Shown: positions 1-6,834, counted from the first letter of the stretch. The stretch: DNA of 10,443 nt from Anaerolineales bacterium UBA3940 (GCA_002385675.1 DGDY01000122.1:11090-21532); one strand, 5' to 3'. Numbers and translations are program-made. The notes: a model not told the origin generated them from the sequence alone.

Positions 1-606
1 GACCTGCTCACCATGCTCGTGCAGGCCGGGCTACCCGACGAGCGCATCCGCGACCATATGCTCACCATGCTGATCGCCGGGCATGACACCAACACCGCTC
101 TGCTGGCCTGGGCGCTATATCTGCTCGGCAGCCACCCGGACGCCATGTGGCGGGCAATCGCCGAGGTGCGAACCGGGCCCGGCGACACACCTTACCTCAC
201 CCGCGTGCTCAAAGAGGCGCTGCGCCTCTACCCGCCCATCCACCTCGGCTCGCGGGTGGCCGCCACCGACCTCGAATACAGGGGCTATTGCATCCCCGCC
301 GGGGAGCGCGTCGTGTACTCCATCTACCTGACCGGGCGCGACCCAGCACACTGGGCCGATCCCGGCGACTTCCGCCCGGAGCGGCACGACCAGCGCCCCG
401 CGCCCTACACGTGGATCCCCTTCGGCGGCGGGCCGCGCAACTGCATCGGCGCGGGCTTCGGCATGCTGGAGGCAAAGATCGTGCTGGCACACGTGCTGCA
501 GCACTTCAACCTGGAGCTGACCCACCGATCCATTCGCCCGCACATGGCCGCCACCCTGGAGCCGCGCCCCGGCGTCAGGATGCGCGTCCACCGCGTGCGG
601 GCTTAA
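1..606 (+). CDS. Cytochrome P450, C-terminal part (5' end outside window)
   Basis: Haem-thiolate monooxygenase, which inserts oxygen into an organic substrate using electrons from a redox partner. The reading frame is open from base 1, so the N-terminal half (helices A to H) lies outside the window; about 201 residues remain. Numbering from base 1, the I-helix oxygen-activation motif AGHDTNT is at residues 26-32, the K-helix ExxR motif (E72, R75, in KEALRLYPP) follows, then the PERF-like segment FRPERH near 124-129, and the haem-binding loop FGGGPRNCIG at 141-150 with Cys148 as the proximal ligand. All core motifs of a working enzyme in the visible part are present and the C-terminus looks complete. 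The family is certain; the subfamily and substrate cannot be read from this fragment. No redox partner gene is visible downstream, and the gene ends at its own probable terminator. Confidence 0.95.
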   Translation, partial: DLLTMLVQAGLPDERIRDHMLTMLIAGHDTNTALLAWALYLLGSHPDAMWRAIAEVRTGPGDTPYLTRVLKEALRLYPPIHLGSRVAATDLEYRGYCIPAGERVVYSIYLTGRDPAHWADPGDFRPERHDQRPAPYTWIPFGGGPRNCIGAGFGMLEAKIVLAHVLQHFNLELTHRSIRPHMAATLEPRPGVRMRVHRVRA

Positions 607-619
607 GTGTCCGCCCGGC

Positions 620-674
620 AAACCTAACAAAATTTAGGAGTTATTTAGTGCCCATTTGGGACTTTTTTAGGTTT
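620..674 (+). terminator. Probable terminator after the P450 gene, inside an inverted repeat
   Basis: A small hairpin (AGT-G-CCC at 647-653 pairs with GGGACT at 658-663, one bulged G, loop ATTT) runs directly into six T residues (663-668). This is the form of a factor-independent terminator, 41 bp after the P450 stop codon. It sits inside a wider inverted repeat: AAACCTAA (620-627) is perfectly complementary to TTAGGTTT (667-674), and AAAA (629-632) can continue the helix with TTTT. A further TTTAGG at 633-638 could pair with the same left arm, so alternative folds exist. The inner stem is short, so efficiency is uncertain. Confidence 0.5.
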
Positions 675-740
675 CGTCAGTATGGTAAGTATGGCGTCGA
701 CGCGCCGGTTATGAGCGCGATCGTGGTTTTGTGTTGTGAC

Positions 741-894
741 TCAGGGCAGGGAGCAGGCACCGATCAGGATAGCACTGACCCTGAACGCGGGGGCCGGCGA
801 CCTGCTTAAGCAATAGCACCGGCCCGCAGCAGGGCCGAAATCAGCTTCCAGCGAGGGGATGGAAGCCAGAGGGGCCACGCGGTCCTTCTGGCTT
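741..894. other. Cluster of overlapping hairpins in the 433-bp gap; possible structured RNA or attenuator leader
   Basis: The gap 607-1039 has no convincing gene. This part is rich in base-pairing. TCAGGG (741-746) can pair with CCCTGA (779-784). GGGCCGG (791-797) pairs perfectly with CCGGCCC (819-825), and the loop contains the palindrome TGCTTAAGCA. The same CGGCCC (820-825) can instead pair with GGGCCG (832-837). GCTTCC (844-849) pairs with GGAAGC (861-866), which overlaps the left arm of a 14-bp hairpin (863-876 with 881-894, loop ACGC, two G-U pairs). Two pairs of these helices are mutually exclusive, as in attenuators or riboswitches, but none ends in a T-run and I do not recognise a known RNA family. 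It could serve as the leader of the kinase gene, as an independent RNA, or be a repeat remnant. Confidence 0.35.
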
Positions 895-1002
895 GCTGTG
901 CTGGCAGCCAGTAGACATCCGTGTTTGTGGAAAGTTTTGTACCAGGGTTTTAGGCCCGTTTGTGGGCCGGGTTTCGTCCGAGTTGGGTTATCGTACACGG
1001 CG

Positions 1003-1033
1003 TTGACTCAAAAATTTATTAACTTTAGCAGGG
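1003..1033 (+). promoter_or_regulatory. Possible promoter and ribosome-binding region of the sensor kinase gene
   Basis: TTGACT at 1003-1008 is a good -35 hexamer and begins an A/T-rich patch (1009-1027) that stands out from the GC-rich surroundings. With a 17-base spacer the -10 would be TAGCAG (1026-1031), which is poor and very close to the GTG start at 1040. Alternatively the AT-rich stretch is the -10 region of a promoter lying further upstream. AGGG at 1030-1033 is a weak Shine-Dalgarno sequence 6 bases before GTG. The assignment is tentative. Confidence 0.3.
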
Positions 1034-1039
1034 TATAAG

Positions 1040-4000
1040 GTGGATTCCTCGTCTCGCGCAGCGGAGCATCAGGCCCAGTCCTCGTTTATGTTGCGATATG
1101 GCATGGCGATCGTGAGTGTCGCCATTGCAACTGTGTTGCGTGAGACTCTCGACCCGCTTCTCGGCAACCAGGCCCCCTACCTGATTCACTTTCTTGGCGT
1201 CCTCATGACGGCCTGGTACGGCGGCTTCGCCCCCGGCCTCCTCGCGATCGTGCTCAGTTCCTTCGCCGTCGCCTACTTCTTCGTGCCGCCGCGCGGCGAG
1301 TTCTCCATTCGCGGCTCAGGGAACTTCGTCGGCTGGCTGCTGTTCCTGATCATCAGCCTGGGGATGATCCTGCTGGCGCAGTCGCAGCGGCGCGAGCGGC
1401 GGCGGGCGGAGGCGAGCGCGCAGGCCATCGAGGCACACCTCTCCAACCTGGAACGCGAGATGGCAGAGCGCCAGCGCTTTGAGCGGCAGCTTCGCGACAG
1501 CGAGGCCCGTTTCCGCGCCCTTGTGGACGGCGCGCCGATGGCTATCATTGCCATTGATAAGGCGGGCCGCATCGCCGTTGCGAACAAGGGCGTAGCCGAC
1601 CTGTTCGGCTACTCGCAGGAGGAGCTGATCGGCAAGCCGCTTGAGATGCTCATGCCGGGGCGCCTGCGTGAACTGCACGCCGCGCATCGCCAGCGCTACA
1701 TGCAGCAGCCACGCCTCCGCAAAATGGGGGAAGACCTCGACCTGGTCGGGCTGCACCGGGACGGGCGCGAGTTCCCCATTGAGGCGGCGCTGAACTACGT
1801 CCAGACCGGCGACGAGATGCTGGCGCTGGCCTTCGTGTCGGACATCACCGAGCGCAAGCGGCGCGAGGACGTCCTGCGCGAGAGCGAGGAGCGCTTCCGC
1901 TCGCTGGCGAACAGCGCCCCGGTGATGATATGGGTCACCGACCCGGGCGGGATGTGCACCTTCCTCAACGAGTCATGGTACGAATTCACCGGCAGCAGCC
2001 CGGAGCGCGACCTCGGGCGCGGCTGGGAGCAGGCCATACATCCCAACGATGTCGAGCGCCGTGCCGAGACCTTCAACCAGGCCGTCGAGACCTGCGAGCC
2101 CTTCACGATGGAGTATCGCCTGCGGCGGTACGACGGCGAGTACTGCTGGGTGCTCGACCGGGGCCTGCCGCGCTTCACGCCGGGCGGCCACCTGGAGGGC
2201 TTCATCGGCACGATCATCGAGATCGACGACCTGAAGCGCAGCCAGCAAGCGCAGGCGTTCCTCGCCAAAGCGGGCGAAATCCTCTCCTCGTCGCTCGACT
2301 ACGAGACGACGCTGGGCAGCGTCGCCCGGCTGGCCGTGCCGCACATCGCCGACTGGGCCGCCATCGACCTGCTGGGGCCGGGCGGGCAGGTGGAGCGTGT
2401 CGCCGTGGCCCACACCGACCCGGCGAAGATCGAACTGGCGAACGAACTGCAACGGCGCATCCCGCCGGATCTGGCGGCGGGCGTGGCGCAGGTGCTCAAG
2501 ACCGGGGAGCCGTACATCGTCCGGCGCGTCACGCCGGAGATGTTCGCCACCATCCAGGACGCGGAGTTGCGCGAGGTGCTGGCCGGGCTTGGCCTGCACT
2601 CCGTCATGACGGTGCCGCTCGCCACACGTGGCCGCGTAATCGGCTCGCTGACCCTCGTAACTGCCGAGTCACGCCGATCCTTCAACAACACCGATCTGGA
2701 GCTTGCGGGCGAGCTGGCGCACCTGGCGGCGCTGGCGGTGGATAACGCGCAACTCTACCGCGACATGAACGAGCAGCGCGAGCGTCTGCACGTCACGCTG
2801 TCCAGCATTGGCGACGCCGTCATCGTCACCGATGCGCAGGGCCGGGTGACGTTCATGAACGGCATCGCCCAGTCGCTGACCGGCTGGGATGAGGAGGACG
2901 CCGAGGGCCAGTCCATCGAAACGGTCTTCCCGCTGCGCAGCGAAAAGACCGGCCAGCCGGTGGAAAACCCTATCGCGCGGGTGCTGCGGGAGGGCCAGAT
3001 CGTCGGGGTGGCAAACCACACGCTGCTGCTCACCAAAAGTGGCTTCGAGATCCCCATCGACGACAGCGGCGCACCGATCAAGGATGAGGCGGGCAACATC
3101 GTCGGGGCGGTGCTCGTCTTCCGCGACATCACTGCCCGGCGCGAGGCGCAGAACCAGATCGAGGAGTCGCTGGAGCGCACGCGCGACCTGTACGAGATCA
3201 GCCGGCGCATCAGCGCGCTGCGCACGCCCGACGAACTGCTCGAAGCGGTGGTCCAGAGCCGCTACCTCAAGGGCGTCTCGCGGGCGAACATCGTGCTGTT
3301 TGACAAGCCCTGGGATGGACAGACGCCTCCCCAGCACATCGAGATCGCCGCAGGCTGGAGCACAGACGGCAGCAAGCAGCCCAGGCAGGCGTACATCTCG
3401 CATGAGCACGAGATGATAGAGCTGTACTTGCCGGAACAGCCGGTCGTCATCCGCAACGTGCAGACGGACCCCCGCCTGACGAACTCGCTCAAGGAGCTGT
3501 TCGCGTCGCTCGACACCTACAGCATGATCCTGTATCCGCTGGTTGCTGCCGGGCAATGGTACGGCATGCTGACGCTGCACTGGCGGCAGCCGTACTCCGC
3601 CGAGGACCGGGTGACGCGGCACATCCAGGGCCTGGTCGACCAGATCGCTGCGGCGGTGTACAACAGCCGCCTGCTCAAGTCCGAGGCAGAGGCGCGCCGC
3701 GTCGCCGAAGAGGCTAACGAACTGAAGCTGAAGTTCCTTGCGATGATCTCGCACGAGTTGCGCACGCCACTGACCTCTATTCAGGGGTTCGCCTCGACGC
3801 TGCTCGCCGAGGACATCGAGTGGGATGTGGACAGCCAGCGCGACTTCCTCCGCATCATCAGCGAGGAGGCGGACAAGCTGACCGACCTGATCAGCCAGCT
3901 TCTGGACCTCTCCCGGCTGGAAGCGGGGATGCTGGCGATCACACCGAAGGAACAGCCGCTCGACGGGATCGTCGATGCAGCGCTGCCACAGCTCAGCGTG

Positions 4001-4426
4001 CTGGCGTTGCAGCACCAGCTTGAGCTTGACATCCCTGAAACGCTGCCGCCCGTCTACGCGGACGCCAACCGTGTCGGGCAGGTGCTCAGCAACCTGGTCG
4101 GCAACGCGGCCCGCTACGCCCCGCCGCAGACGCCCATCCGCATCGAGGCCCGGCAGGAGAACACGCATGTCTGCATCCGCGTAATGGACGAGGGGCCGGG
4201 CATCCCGCCGGAGGATCGCGAGCGGGTCTTCGAGGCCTTTCGCCAGGCGGCCAACCAGAAAAGCAACCAGACGAAGGGCGCAGGGCTTGGGCTGGCGATT
4301 GCACGCGGGCTTGTTGAGGCGCATAGTGGTAGGATCTGGATAGAGAATCGCGCCGGGCCGGGCACTACGGTCGCCTTTTCATTACCAATCAGAGAGACAG
4401 AAGAAATGCCGCTAGACAATAACTAG
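1040..4426 (+). CDS. Membrane-anchored multi-PAS/GAF sensor histidine kinase
   Basis: Sensor kinase of 1128 residues that autophosphorylates on histidine and passes phosphate to a response regulator. Domains in order: DUF4118 (KdpD-type) membrane region with about four helices at 20-115; a charged coiled coil at 117-155; PAS at 156-272; PAS with PAC segment at 283-402; GAF at 407-575; PAS at 582-702; GAF at 713-880; HisKA at about 893-960 with phospho-acceptor His905 in ISHELRTPLT; HATPase at about 1005-1118 with N-box NLVGNA (N1018, N1022), G1 box DEGPGIP (D1050) and G2 box GAGLGLA (1080-1086). All catalytic boxes are intact and there is no fused receiver domain. The start is taken as GTG 1040, with AGGG 6 bases upstream; the next in-frame ATG (1088) lacks a ribosome-binding site. 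A receiver gene begins 17 bases after the stop codon, so the two form an operon. The signal sensed is unknown; the cytoplasmic PAS and GAF domains suggest internal ligands such as redox state, gas or a nucleotide. Confidence 0.95.
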   Translation: MDSSSRAAEHQAQSSFMLRYGMAIVSVAIATVLRETLDPLLGNQAPYLIHFLGVLMTAWYGGFAPGLLAIVLSSFAVAYFFVPPRGEFSIRGSGNFVGWLLFLIISLGMILLAQSQRRERRRAEASAQAIEAHLSNLEREMAERQRFERQLRDSEARFRALVDGAPMAIIAIDKAGRIAVANKGVADLFGYSQEELIGKPLEMLMPGRLRELHAAHRQRYMQQPRLRKMGEDLDLVGLHRDGREFPIEAALNYVQTGDEMLALAFVSDITERKRREDVLRESEERFRSLANSAPVMIWVTDPGGMCTFLNESWYEFTGSSPERDLGRGWEQAIHPNDVERRAETFNQAVETCEPFTMEYRLRRYDGEYCWVLDRGLPRFTPGGHLEGFIGTIIEIDDLKRSQQAQAFLAKAGEILSSSLDYETTLGSVARLAVPHIADWAAIDLLGPGGQVERVAVAHTDPAKIELANELQRRIPPDLAAGVAQVLKTGEPYIVRRVTPEMFATIQDAELREVLAGLGLHSVMTVPLATRGRVIGSLTLVTAESRRSFNNTDLELAGELAHLAALAVDNAQLYRDMNEQRERLHVTLSSIGDAVIVTDAQGRVTFMNGIAQSLTGWDEEDAEGQSIETVFPLRSEKTGQPVENPIARVLREGQIVGVANHTLLLTKSGFEIPIDDSGAPIKDEAGNIVGAVLVFRDITARREAQNQIEESLERTRDLYEISRRISALRTPDELLEAVVQSRYLKGVSRANIVLFDKPWDGQTPPQHIEIAAGWSTDGSKQPRQAYISHEHEMIELYLPEQPVVIRNVQTDPRLTNSLKELFASLDTYSMILYPLVAAGQWYGMLTLHWRQPYSAEDRVTRHIQGLVDQIAAAVYNSRLLKSEAEARRVAEEANELKLKFLAMISHELRTPLTSIQGFASTLLAEDIEWDVDSQRDFLRIISEEADKLTDLISQLLDLSRLEAGMLAITPKEQPLDGIVDAALPQLSVLALQHQLELDIPETLPPVYADANRVGQVLSNLVGNAARYAPPQTPIRIEARQENTHVCIRVMDEGPGIPPEDRERVFEAFRQAANQKSNQTKGAGLGLAIARGLVEAHSGRIWIENRAGPGTTVAFSLPIRETEEMPLDNN

Positions 4427-4443
4427 ATTAAGGTTGTGCTGTG

Positions 4444-4839
4444 ATGAAAAAAACGGTACTGGTTATCGAAGATGAAGTGAACATCCGCAAGTTTATCAGT
4501 GTAAACCTGACCGCCCGGGGCTACCGGGTGGTCGAGGCGGAGAGCGCCGAGCAGGCGCTGGAACTGCTGCGCGAGGTCATGCCAGCAGTCGCCCTGCTCG
4601 ACATCCGCCTGCCTGGCATGGATGGGTGGGCGCTGCTGAACGCGATCTCGAACGACCCGCAAATGCCGGACCTGCCGGTCGTCATTGTGACCGGCTCGAT
4701 CGTGCACAGCGCACTTGAGGATATCAACTACAGCAACCTGGTCGGCGTGCTGGCGAAGCCGGTGCAGGTAACGCACCTGCTGCAAAGCGTGCAGAAGGCG
4801 ATCGGCCCGTCTAACGGGCACAGCCAATCCTGCTACTAG
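4444..4839 (+). CDS. Single-domain response regulator (receiver only, CheY-like fold)
   Basis: Receiver protein of 131 residues, almost certainly the phosphorylation partner of the kinase encoded just upstream. Key residues are all present: acidic pair E9/D10 in VLVIEDE, phospho-acceptor Asp53 in ALLDIRLPGMDGW, switch Thr83 in VIVTGS, and Lys105 in the LAKP motif followed by the usual beta5-alpha5 turn. The protein stops after alpha5 with a short polar tail (GPSNGHSQSC), so there is no DNA-binding or enzymatic output domain; it must act by protein-protein contact or as a phosphate shuttle or sink. AAGG at 4430-4433 serves as ribosome-binding site. ATG 4444 (10-base spacing) is chosen, but GTG at 4441, in frame and 7 bases from AAGG, would add one residue. 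The gap to the kinase stop is 17 bases, indicating co-transcription. Confidence 0.93.
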   Translation: MKKTVLVIEDEVNIRKFISVNLTARGYRVVEAESAEQALELLREVMPAVALLDIRLPGMDGWALLNAISNDPQMPDLPVVIVTGSIVHSALEDINYSNLVGVLAKPVQVTHLLQSVQKAIGPSNGHSQSCY

Positions 4840-4923
4840 GCTGCTGCGCACACACCAGGGAGGCTGCACAGCCGTTATCTTTGGCATCATTGTTCTTTAT
4901 CAACGCGGCCCCTGACGCTTTTC

Positions 4924-4974
4924 GCGGCGGTCGCCGGTTTCGCTATGCGAGACGCGGTGGCCGCCGCTATTTTG
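4924..4974 (+). terminator. Large hairpin terminator of the kinase/receiver operon
   Basis: The outer arms GCGGCGGTCGCC (4924-4935) and GGTGGCCGCCGC (4956-4967) form 12 bp with two G-U pairs. An inner helix GTTTCGC (4937-4943) with GCGAGAC (4947-4953) adds 7 bp with one G-U, closing on a TAT loop. Only one base on the left and two on the right are unpaired. The hairpin is followed at once by TATTTTG (4968-4974). It lies 84 bases after the receiver stop codon and before the DoxX gene, as expected for an operon-end terminator, though the T-run is interrupted. Confidence 0.75.
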
Positions 4975-5061
4975 CTGCTTGCGGCATTTCGGCCCGGCCC
5001 GCGCACCGGATGGAAAGCCGCCCCCCGCAGACGGTATTGTATAGGTACAACGCACGCCATT

Positions 5062-5098
5062 CTGCACCCTCGATGTGACGAGTGCAGGCTGAACGGAG
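5062..5098 (+). promoter_or_regulatory. Leader hairpin and ribosome-binding site of the DoxX-like gene
   Basis: CTGCAC (5062-5067) pairs with GTGCAG (5082-5087), and TCG with CGA extends the stem past a CC bulge. The helix ends 7 bases before GGAG (5095-5098), the Shine-Dalgarno sequence 8 bases upstream of ATG 5107. The GGAG fixes the start choice. A weak promoter (TGGAAA 5011-5016, 18-base spacer, TATTGT 5035-5040) would place this hairpin in the mRNA leader. Function is not shown by the sequence. Confidence 0.4.
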
Positions 5099-5106
5099 CA
5101 ACAGAA

Positions 5107-5730
5107 ATGTCAGTAATGGATTCCAACAAGCGCTTGCAGTATGTAGACCGTCTAACCGACCCGCCTGTTGCCCGGGCACTGTTCGGTAAGACCCGGTGGG
5201 CATGGATCTGGCTGCTTGTTCGTCTGTACGTCGGGTATACGTGGCTTTCGTCGGGCATCGGCAAGCTCGGCAGTGCCGCCTGGACGGGCGAGAACGCCGG
5301 TGCCGCCGTGACGGGGTTTGTGCAGGGGGCGCTGGCCCTCACCGAAGGCGCTCGCCCGCAGGTGCTGGGCTGGTATGGCCGCTTTCTGGAAGCGGTTGTG
5401 CTGCCCAACGCAACTACGTTCAGCTATCTGGTCGTAGCGGGCGAGTTGCTCGTCGGCACGGCGCTCGTTCTCGGCATCTTTACCGGCATCGCCGCACTCT
5501 TTGGCAGCTTTATGAATGCGAGCTTCCTGCTGGCAGGCACCGCCGGCATCAACCCGGTACTGCTGACGCTTGAGATCTTGCTGATCCTCGCCTGGAAGGT
5601 CGCCGGCTGGTGGGGGCTGGATCGCTGGGTGCTGCCCGCGCTGGGGACCCCGTGGCGGCCCGGTCTGGTGTTCGAGCGCGGCGATGAAGGGCGCGAAGGC
5701 CCGGTCGTCGAGGAGCCCGGCCCCGCCTGA
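5107..5730 (+). CDS. DoxX-like integral membrane protein
   Basis: Inner-membrane protein of 207 residues of the DoxX/DoxD class. DoxD is the membrane subunit of archaeal thiosulfate:quinone oxidoreductase; bacterial relatives are broadly linked to redox or thiol stress, and most are uncharacterised. Visible features: a soluble N-terminus (1-30); a first helix at about 31-50 with the family-like stretch RLYVGYTWLSSGIGKL; a loop that probably lies outside (55-100); three further helices at about 105-124, 125-146 and 150-170 including GELLVGTALVLGIFTG and a conserved-looking FGSFMNASFLLAGT; and an acidic, glycine/proline-rich tail (190-207). ATG 5107 is preferred over the upstream in-frame ATG at 4945 because GGAG sits 8 bases before it and because the longer version would start inside the preceding terminator. 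It stands alone, between terminators. No partner oxidoreductase gene is nearby, so the biochemical role is open. Confidence 0.85.
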   Translation: MSVMDSNKRLQYVDRLTDPPVARALFGKTRWAWIWLLVRLYVGYTWLSSGIGKLGSAAWTGENAGAAVTGFVQGALALTEGARPQVLGWYGRFLEAVVLPNATTFSYLVVAGELLVGTALVLGIFTGIAALFGSFMNASFLLAGTAGINPVLLTLEILLILAWKVAGWWGLDRWVLPALGTPWRPGLVFERGDEGREGPVVEEPGPA

Positions 5731-5748
5731 GTGGATAACTGTACCTAT

Positions 5749-5782
5749 CGCCTTCCCGCGCGTATTGGGAGGGCGTGGTTTT
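5749..5782 (+). terminator. Terminator 1 after the DoxX-like gene
   Basis: CGCCTTCCC (5749-5757) pairs with GGGAGGGCG (5767-5775): 9 bp with one G-U pair and a 9-base loop. It is followed by TGGTTTT (5776-5782). It begins 19 bases after the stop codon. Confidence 0.7.
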
Positions 5783-5786
5783 CTGC

Positions 5787-5826
5787 GCGTGCCCGCCCAG
5801 CCTACGCTGAGCGGGCGCGCTTGTTT
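5787..5826 (+). terminator. Terminator 2 after the DoxX-like gene
   Basis: GCGTGCCCGC (5787-5796) pairs with GCGGGCGCGC (5811-5820): 10 bp with one G-U. A short inner AGC/GCT stem (5799-5801 with 5806-5808) closes on CTAC. TTGTTT (5821-5826) follows. It lies 11 bases after the first terminator stem, making a tandem pair that should isolate the next gene from read-through. Confidence 0.75.
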
Positions 5827-5877
5827 CTGGTGCGCGCTGTCCTCTGCATTCGCCAAAATCGGCAGTCTCTGCCAGAA

Positions 5878-5906
5878 TAGACGTCTGGTCAAACCTTCTC
5901 TATACA
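5878..5906 (+). promoter_or_regulatory. Possible promoter of the NarL-like regulator gene
   Basis: TAGACG (5878-5883, 4 of 6 matches to TTGACA) is followed after 17 bases by TATACA (5901-5906, 4 of 6 to TATAAT). It lies after the tandem terminators and would give a leader of about 20 bases before GTG 5935. A separate promoter is expected here because the preceding unit is strongly terminated, but the hexamers themselves are mediocre. Confidence 0.4.
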
Positions 5907-5934
5907 AGCGCAGGGGTTCCCCGAGGAGTACAGC

Positions 5935-6645
5935 GTGGAACGCCACTCAATATCGAACATTACCACCGCACTCATCAGCCGCGACCCGTTCTTCCTGTTT
6001 ACGGCTCGCGCGCTGCTGGGCCGTGACCGCCGCGTGCGGATTTACGACACGGCCTCCGCACTCGCCGACCTCGGCAGCAGCGACCGGTTTACCCGGTTGC
6101 AGGCCCTCGTGTGCGACCTTGACACGGCGGAGTTGGACGCCACCTTCCCCGCCGACCTCTCCGCGTGGATGCGAGACAATCCGCGCACGAAGGTGCTGTG
6201 CCTGGCAGAAGGCCGGCTTGCAGAAGCCGCCCGCGTCATCGGCGACCTCCCGGTGCATGCGCTGCTCTCCAAGAACGAGCTTGGCTACTGCCTGCATCTC
6301 GCCGTGCATGCCGTCGTCGAGGAGAACGTGCGCCTGCTGACCGAGCGCAGCCACTCGCTGCTGCCGCCCAACGCCGCACTCCGGCGCGAAGGGCGGCTCA
6401 TCGCCCCGGAGCGCCCGCACCCCAACCTCACCGAGCGGATCGCTGAGGTGGCAATGTGGCGCATCTTCATCGGGCTGGACAACCCCGATATCCGGGATGA
6501 ACTGCTGCTCGGCGATGACACCGTGCGCGGGTACGTGTCCACCGCTTATCAGGCGCTCGGCGCGAACAACGAGCTTGAAGCCTTCGAGGCGCTCTCCAAC
6601 TGGTGGTGGATCACCCGTTTCGAGGAAGCCGTACACGAGCGGTAG
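5935..6645 (+). CDS. Divergent NarL/LuxR-type response regulator
   Basis: Predicted DNA-binding transcription regulator of 236 residues. The C-terminal part (about 165-222) reads as a GerE/LuxR helix-turn-helix: LTERIAEVAMWRIFIGL, then NPDIRDELLLGDDTVRGYVS and a closing AYQALGANNELEAFEAL, matching the family pattern LTxRExEVL...GxSNxEIAxxLxxSxxTVxxHVxxILxKLGxxNRxEA. The N-terminal part (8-135) has the spacing of a receiver domain but is weak: a lone acidic-pocket Asp17, possible phospho-acceptor Asp61 in ALVCDLD, no clear Thr/Ser at the switch position (VLCLAEG), and Lys113 in LLSKNE. It may therefore be activated without phosphorylation. Start GTG 5935 is supported by GAGGAG (5923-5928) 6 bases upstream. 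It lies 199 bases upstream of lexA in the same direction but is separated by the lexA promoter. No adjacent kinase gene belongs obviously to it. Confidence 0.75.
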   Translation: MERHSISNITTALISRDPFFLFTARALLGRDRRVRIYDTASALADLGSSDRFTRLQALVCDLDTAELDATFPADLSAWMRDNPRTKVLCLAEGRLAEAARVIGDLPVHALLSKNELGYCLHLAVHAVVEENVRLLTERSHSLLPPNAALRREGRLIAPERPHPNLTERIAEVAMWRIFIGLDNPDIRDELLLGDDTVRGYVSTAYQALGANNELEAFEALSNWWWITRFEEAVHER

Positions 6646-6720
6646 CACCACTATAGCGCGCATTTGATCGGACAAACTGCCCTCAAACCGCACAATTTGC
6701 GCTTCTTTGTCAAACCCTTC

Positions 6721-6750
6721 TTGACTTAGAACGCACGTTCGTGCTATGAT
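6721..6750 (+). promoter_or_regulatory. lexA promoter
   Basis: TTGACT (6721-6726, 5 of 6 to consensus) and TATGAT (6745-6750, 5 of 6) are 18 bases apart, giving a predicted transcript start near 6757 and a leader of about 88 bases. This is the best promoter in the window. A LexA operator fills the spacer, so the gene should be autorepressed and induced by DNA damage. Confidence 0.85.
6729..6740. promoter_or_regulatory. LexA operator (SOS box, GAAC-N4-GTTC type)
   Basis: GAACGCACGTTC is a perfect GAAC-N4-GTTC dyad. With flanks it fits 13 of 14 positions of the Bacillus-type consensus CGAACRNRYGTTYG; only the first base differs (A for C). It lies between the -35 and -10 of the lexA promoter, where bound LexA would block RNA polymerase. 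No second copy was found by eye upstream of other genes in the window. Confidence 0.9.
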
Positions 6751-6772
6751 TACCTCAAATTAGCAGAACTCA

Positions 6773-6834
6773 TGTGCTAGCCCTCTTCTGTAAACGTTCT
6801 TTTGGCTTTCGCTAGCACAGCTAGCGGTGAGAGG
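6773..6834 (+). promoter_or_regulatory. lexA mRNA leader with alternative pairings and ribosome-binding site
   Basis: CGCTAGC (6810-6816) and GCTAGCG (6820-6826) form a perfect 7-bp hairpin with an ACA loop, ending 2 bases before the Shine-Dalgarno sequence GAGAGG (6829-6834). The same region GCTAGCACA (6811-6819) is perfectly complementary to TGTGCTAGC (6773-6781), a 9-bp helix that excludes the first hairpin. The two folds leave the ribosome-binding site in different surroundings, which could tune translation. The same palindrome could instead be a protein binding site on DNA. Confidence 0.45.

Noticed and set aside
741..837. c-di-GMP (GEMM) or cobalamin riboswitch
   Set aside because: The conserved core strings of these classes could not be found, so no known class is claimed.
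741..998. Minus-strand frame of 85 codons in the gap before the kinase
   Set aside because: No ribosome-binding site or family likeness seen; it crosses the hairpin cluster, which explains the base composition better.
2669..4324. Long minus-strand open frame (551 codons) opposite the kinase gene
   Set aside because: It is a mirror of the kinase coding frame in GC-rich DNA; it has no recognisable domain and is Leu/Arg/Asp-rich in shadow style, while the plus-strand frame contains full kinase motifs.
4945..5106. Upstream in-frame ATG (4945) for the DoxX-like gene
   Set aside because: It lies in the loop of the operon terminator hairpin and lacks a ribosome-binding site; ATG 5107 has GGAG at 8 bases.
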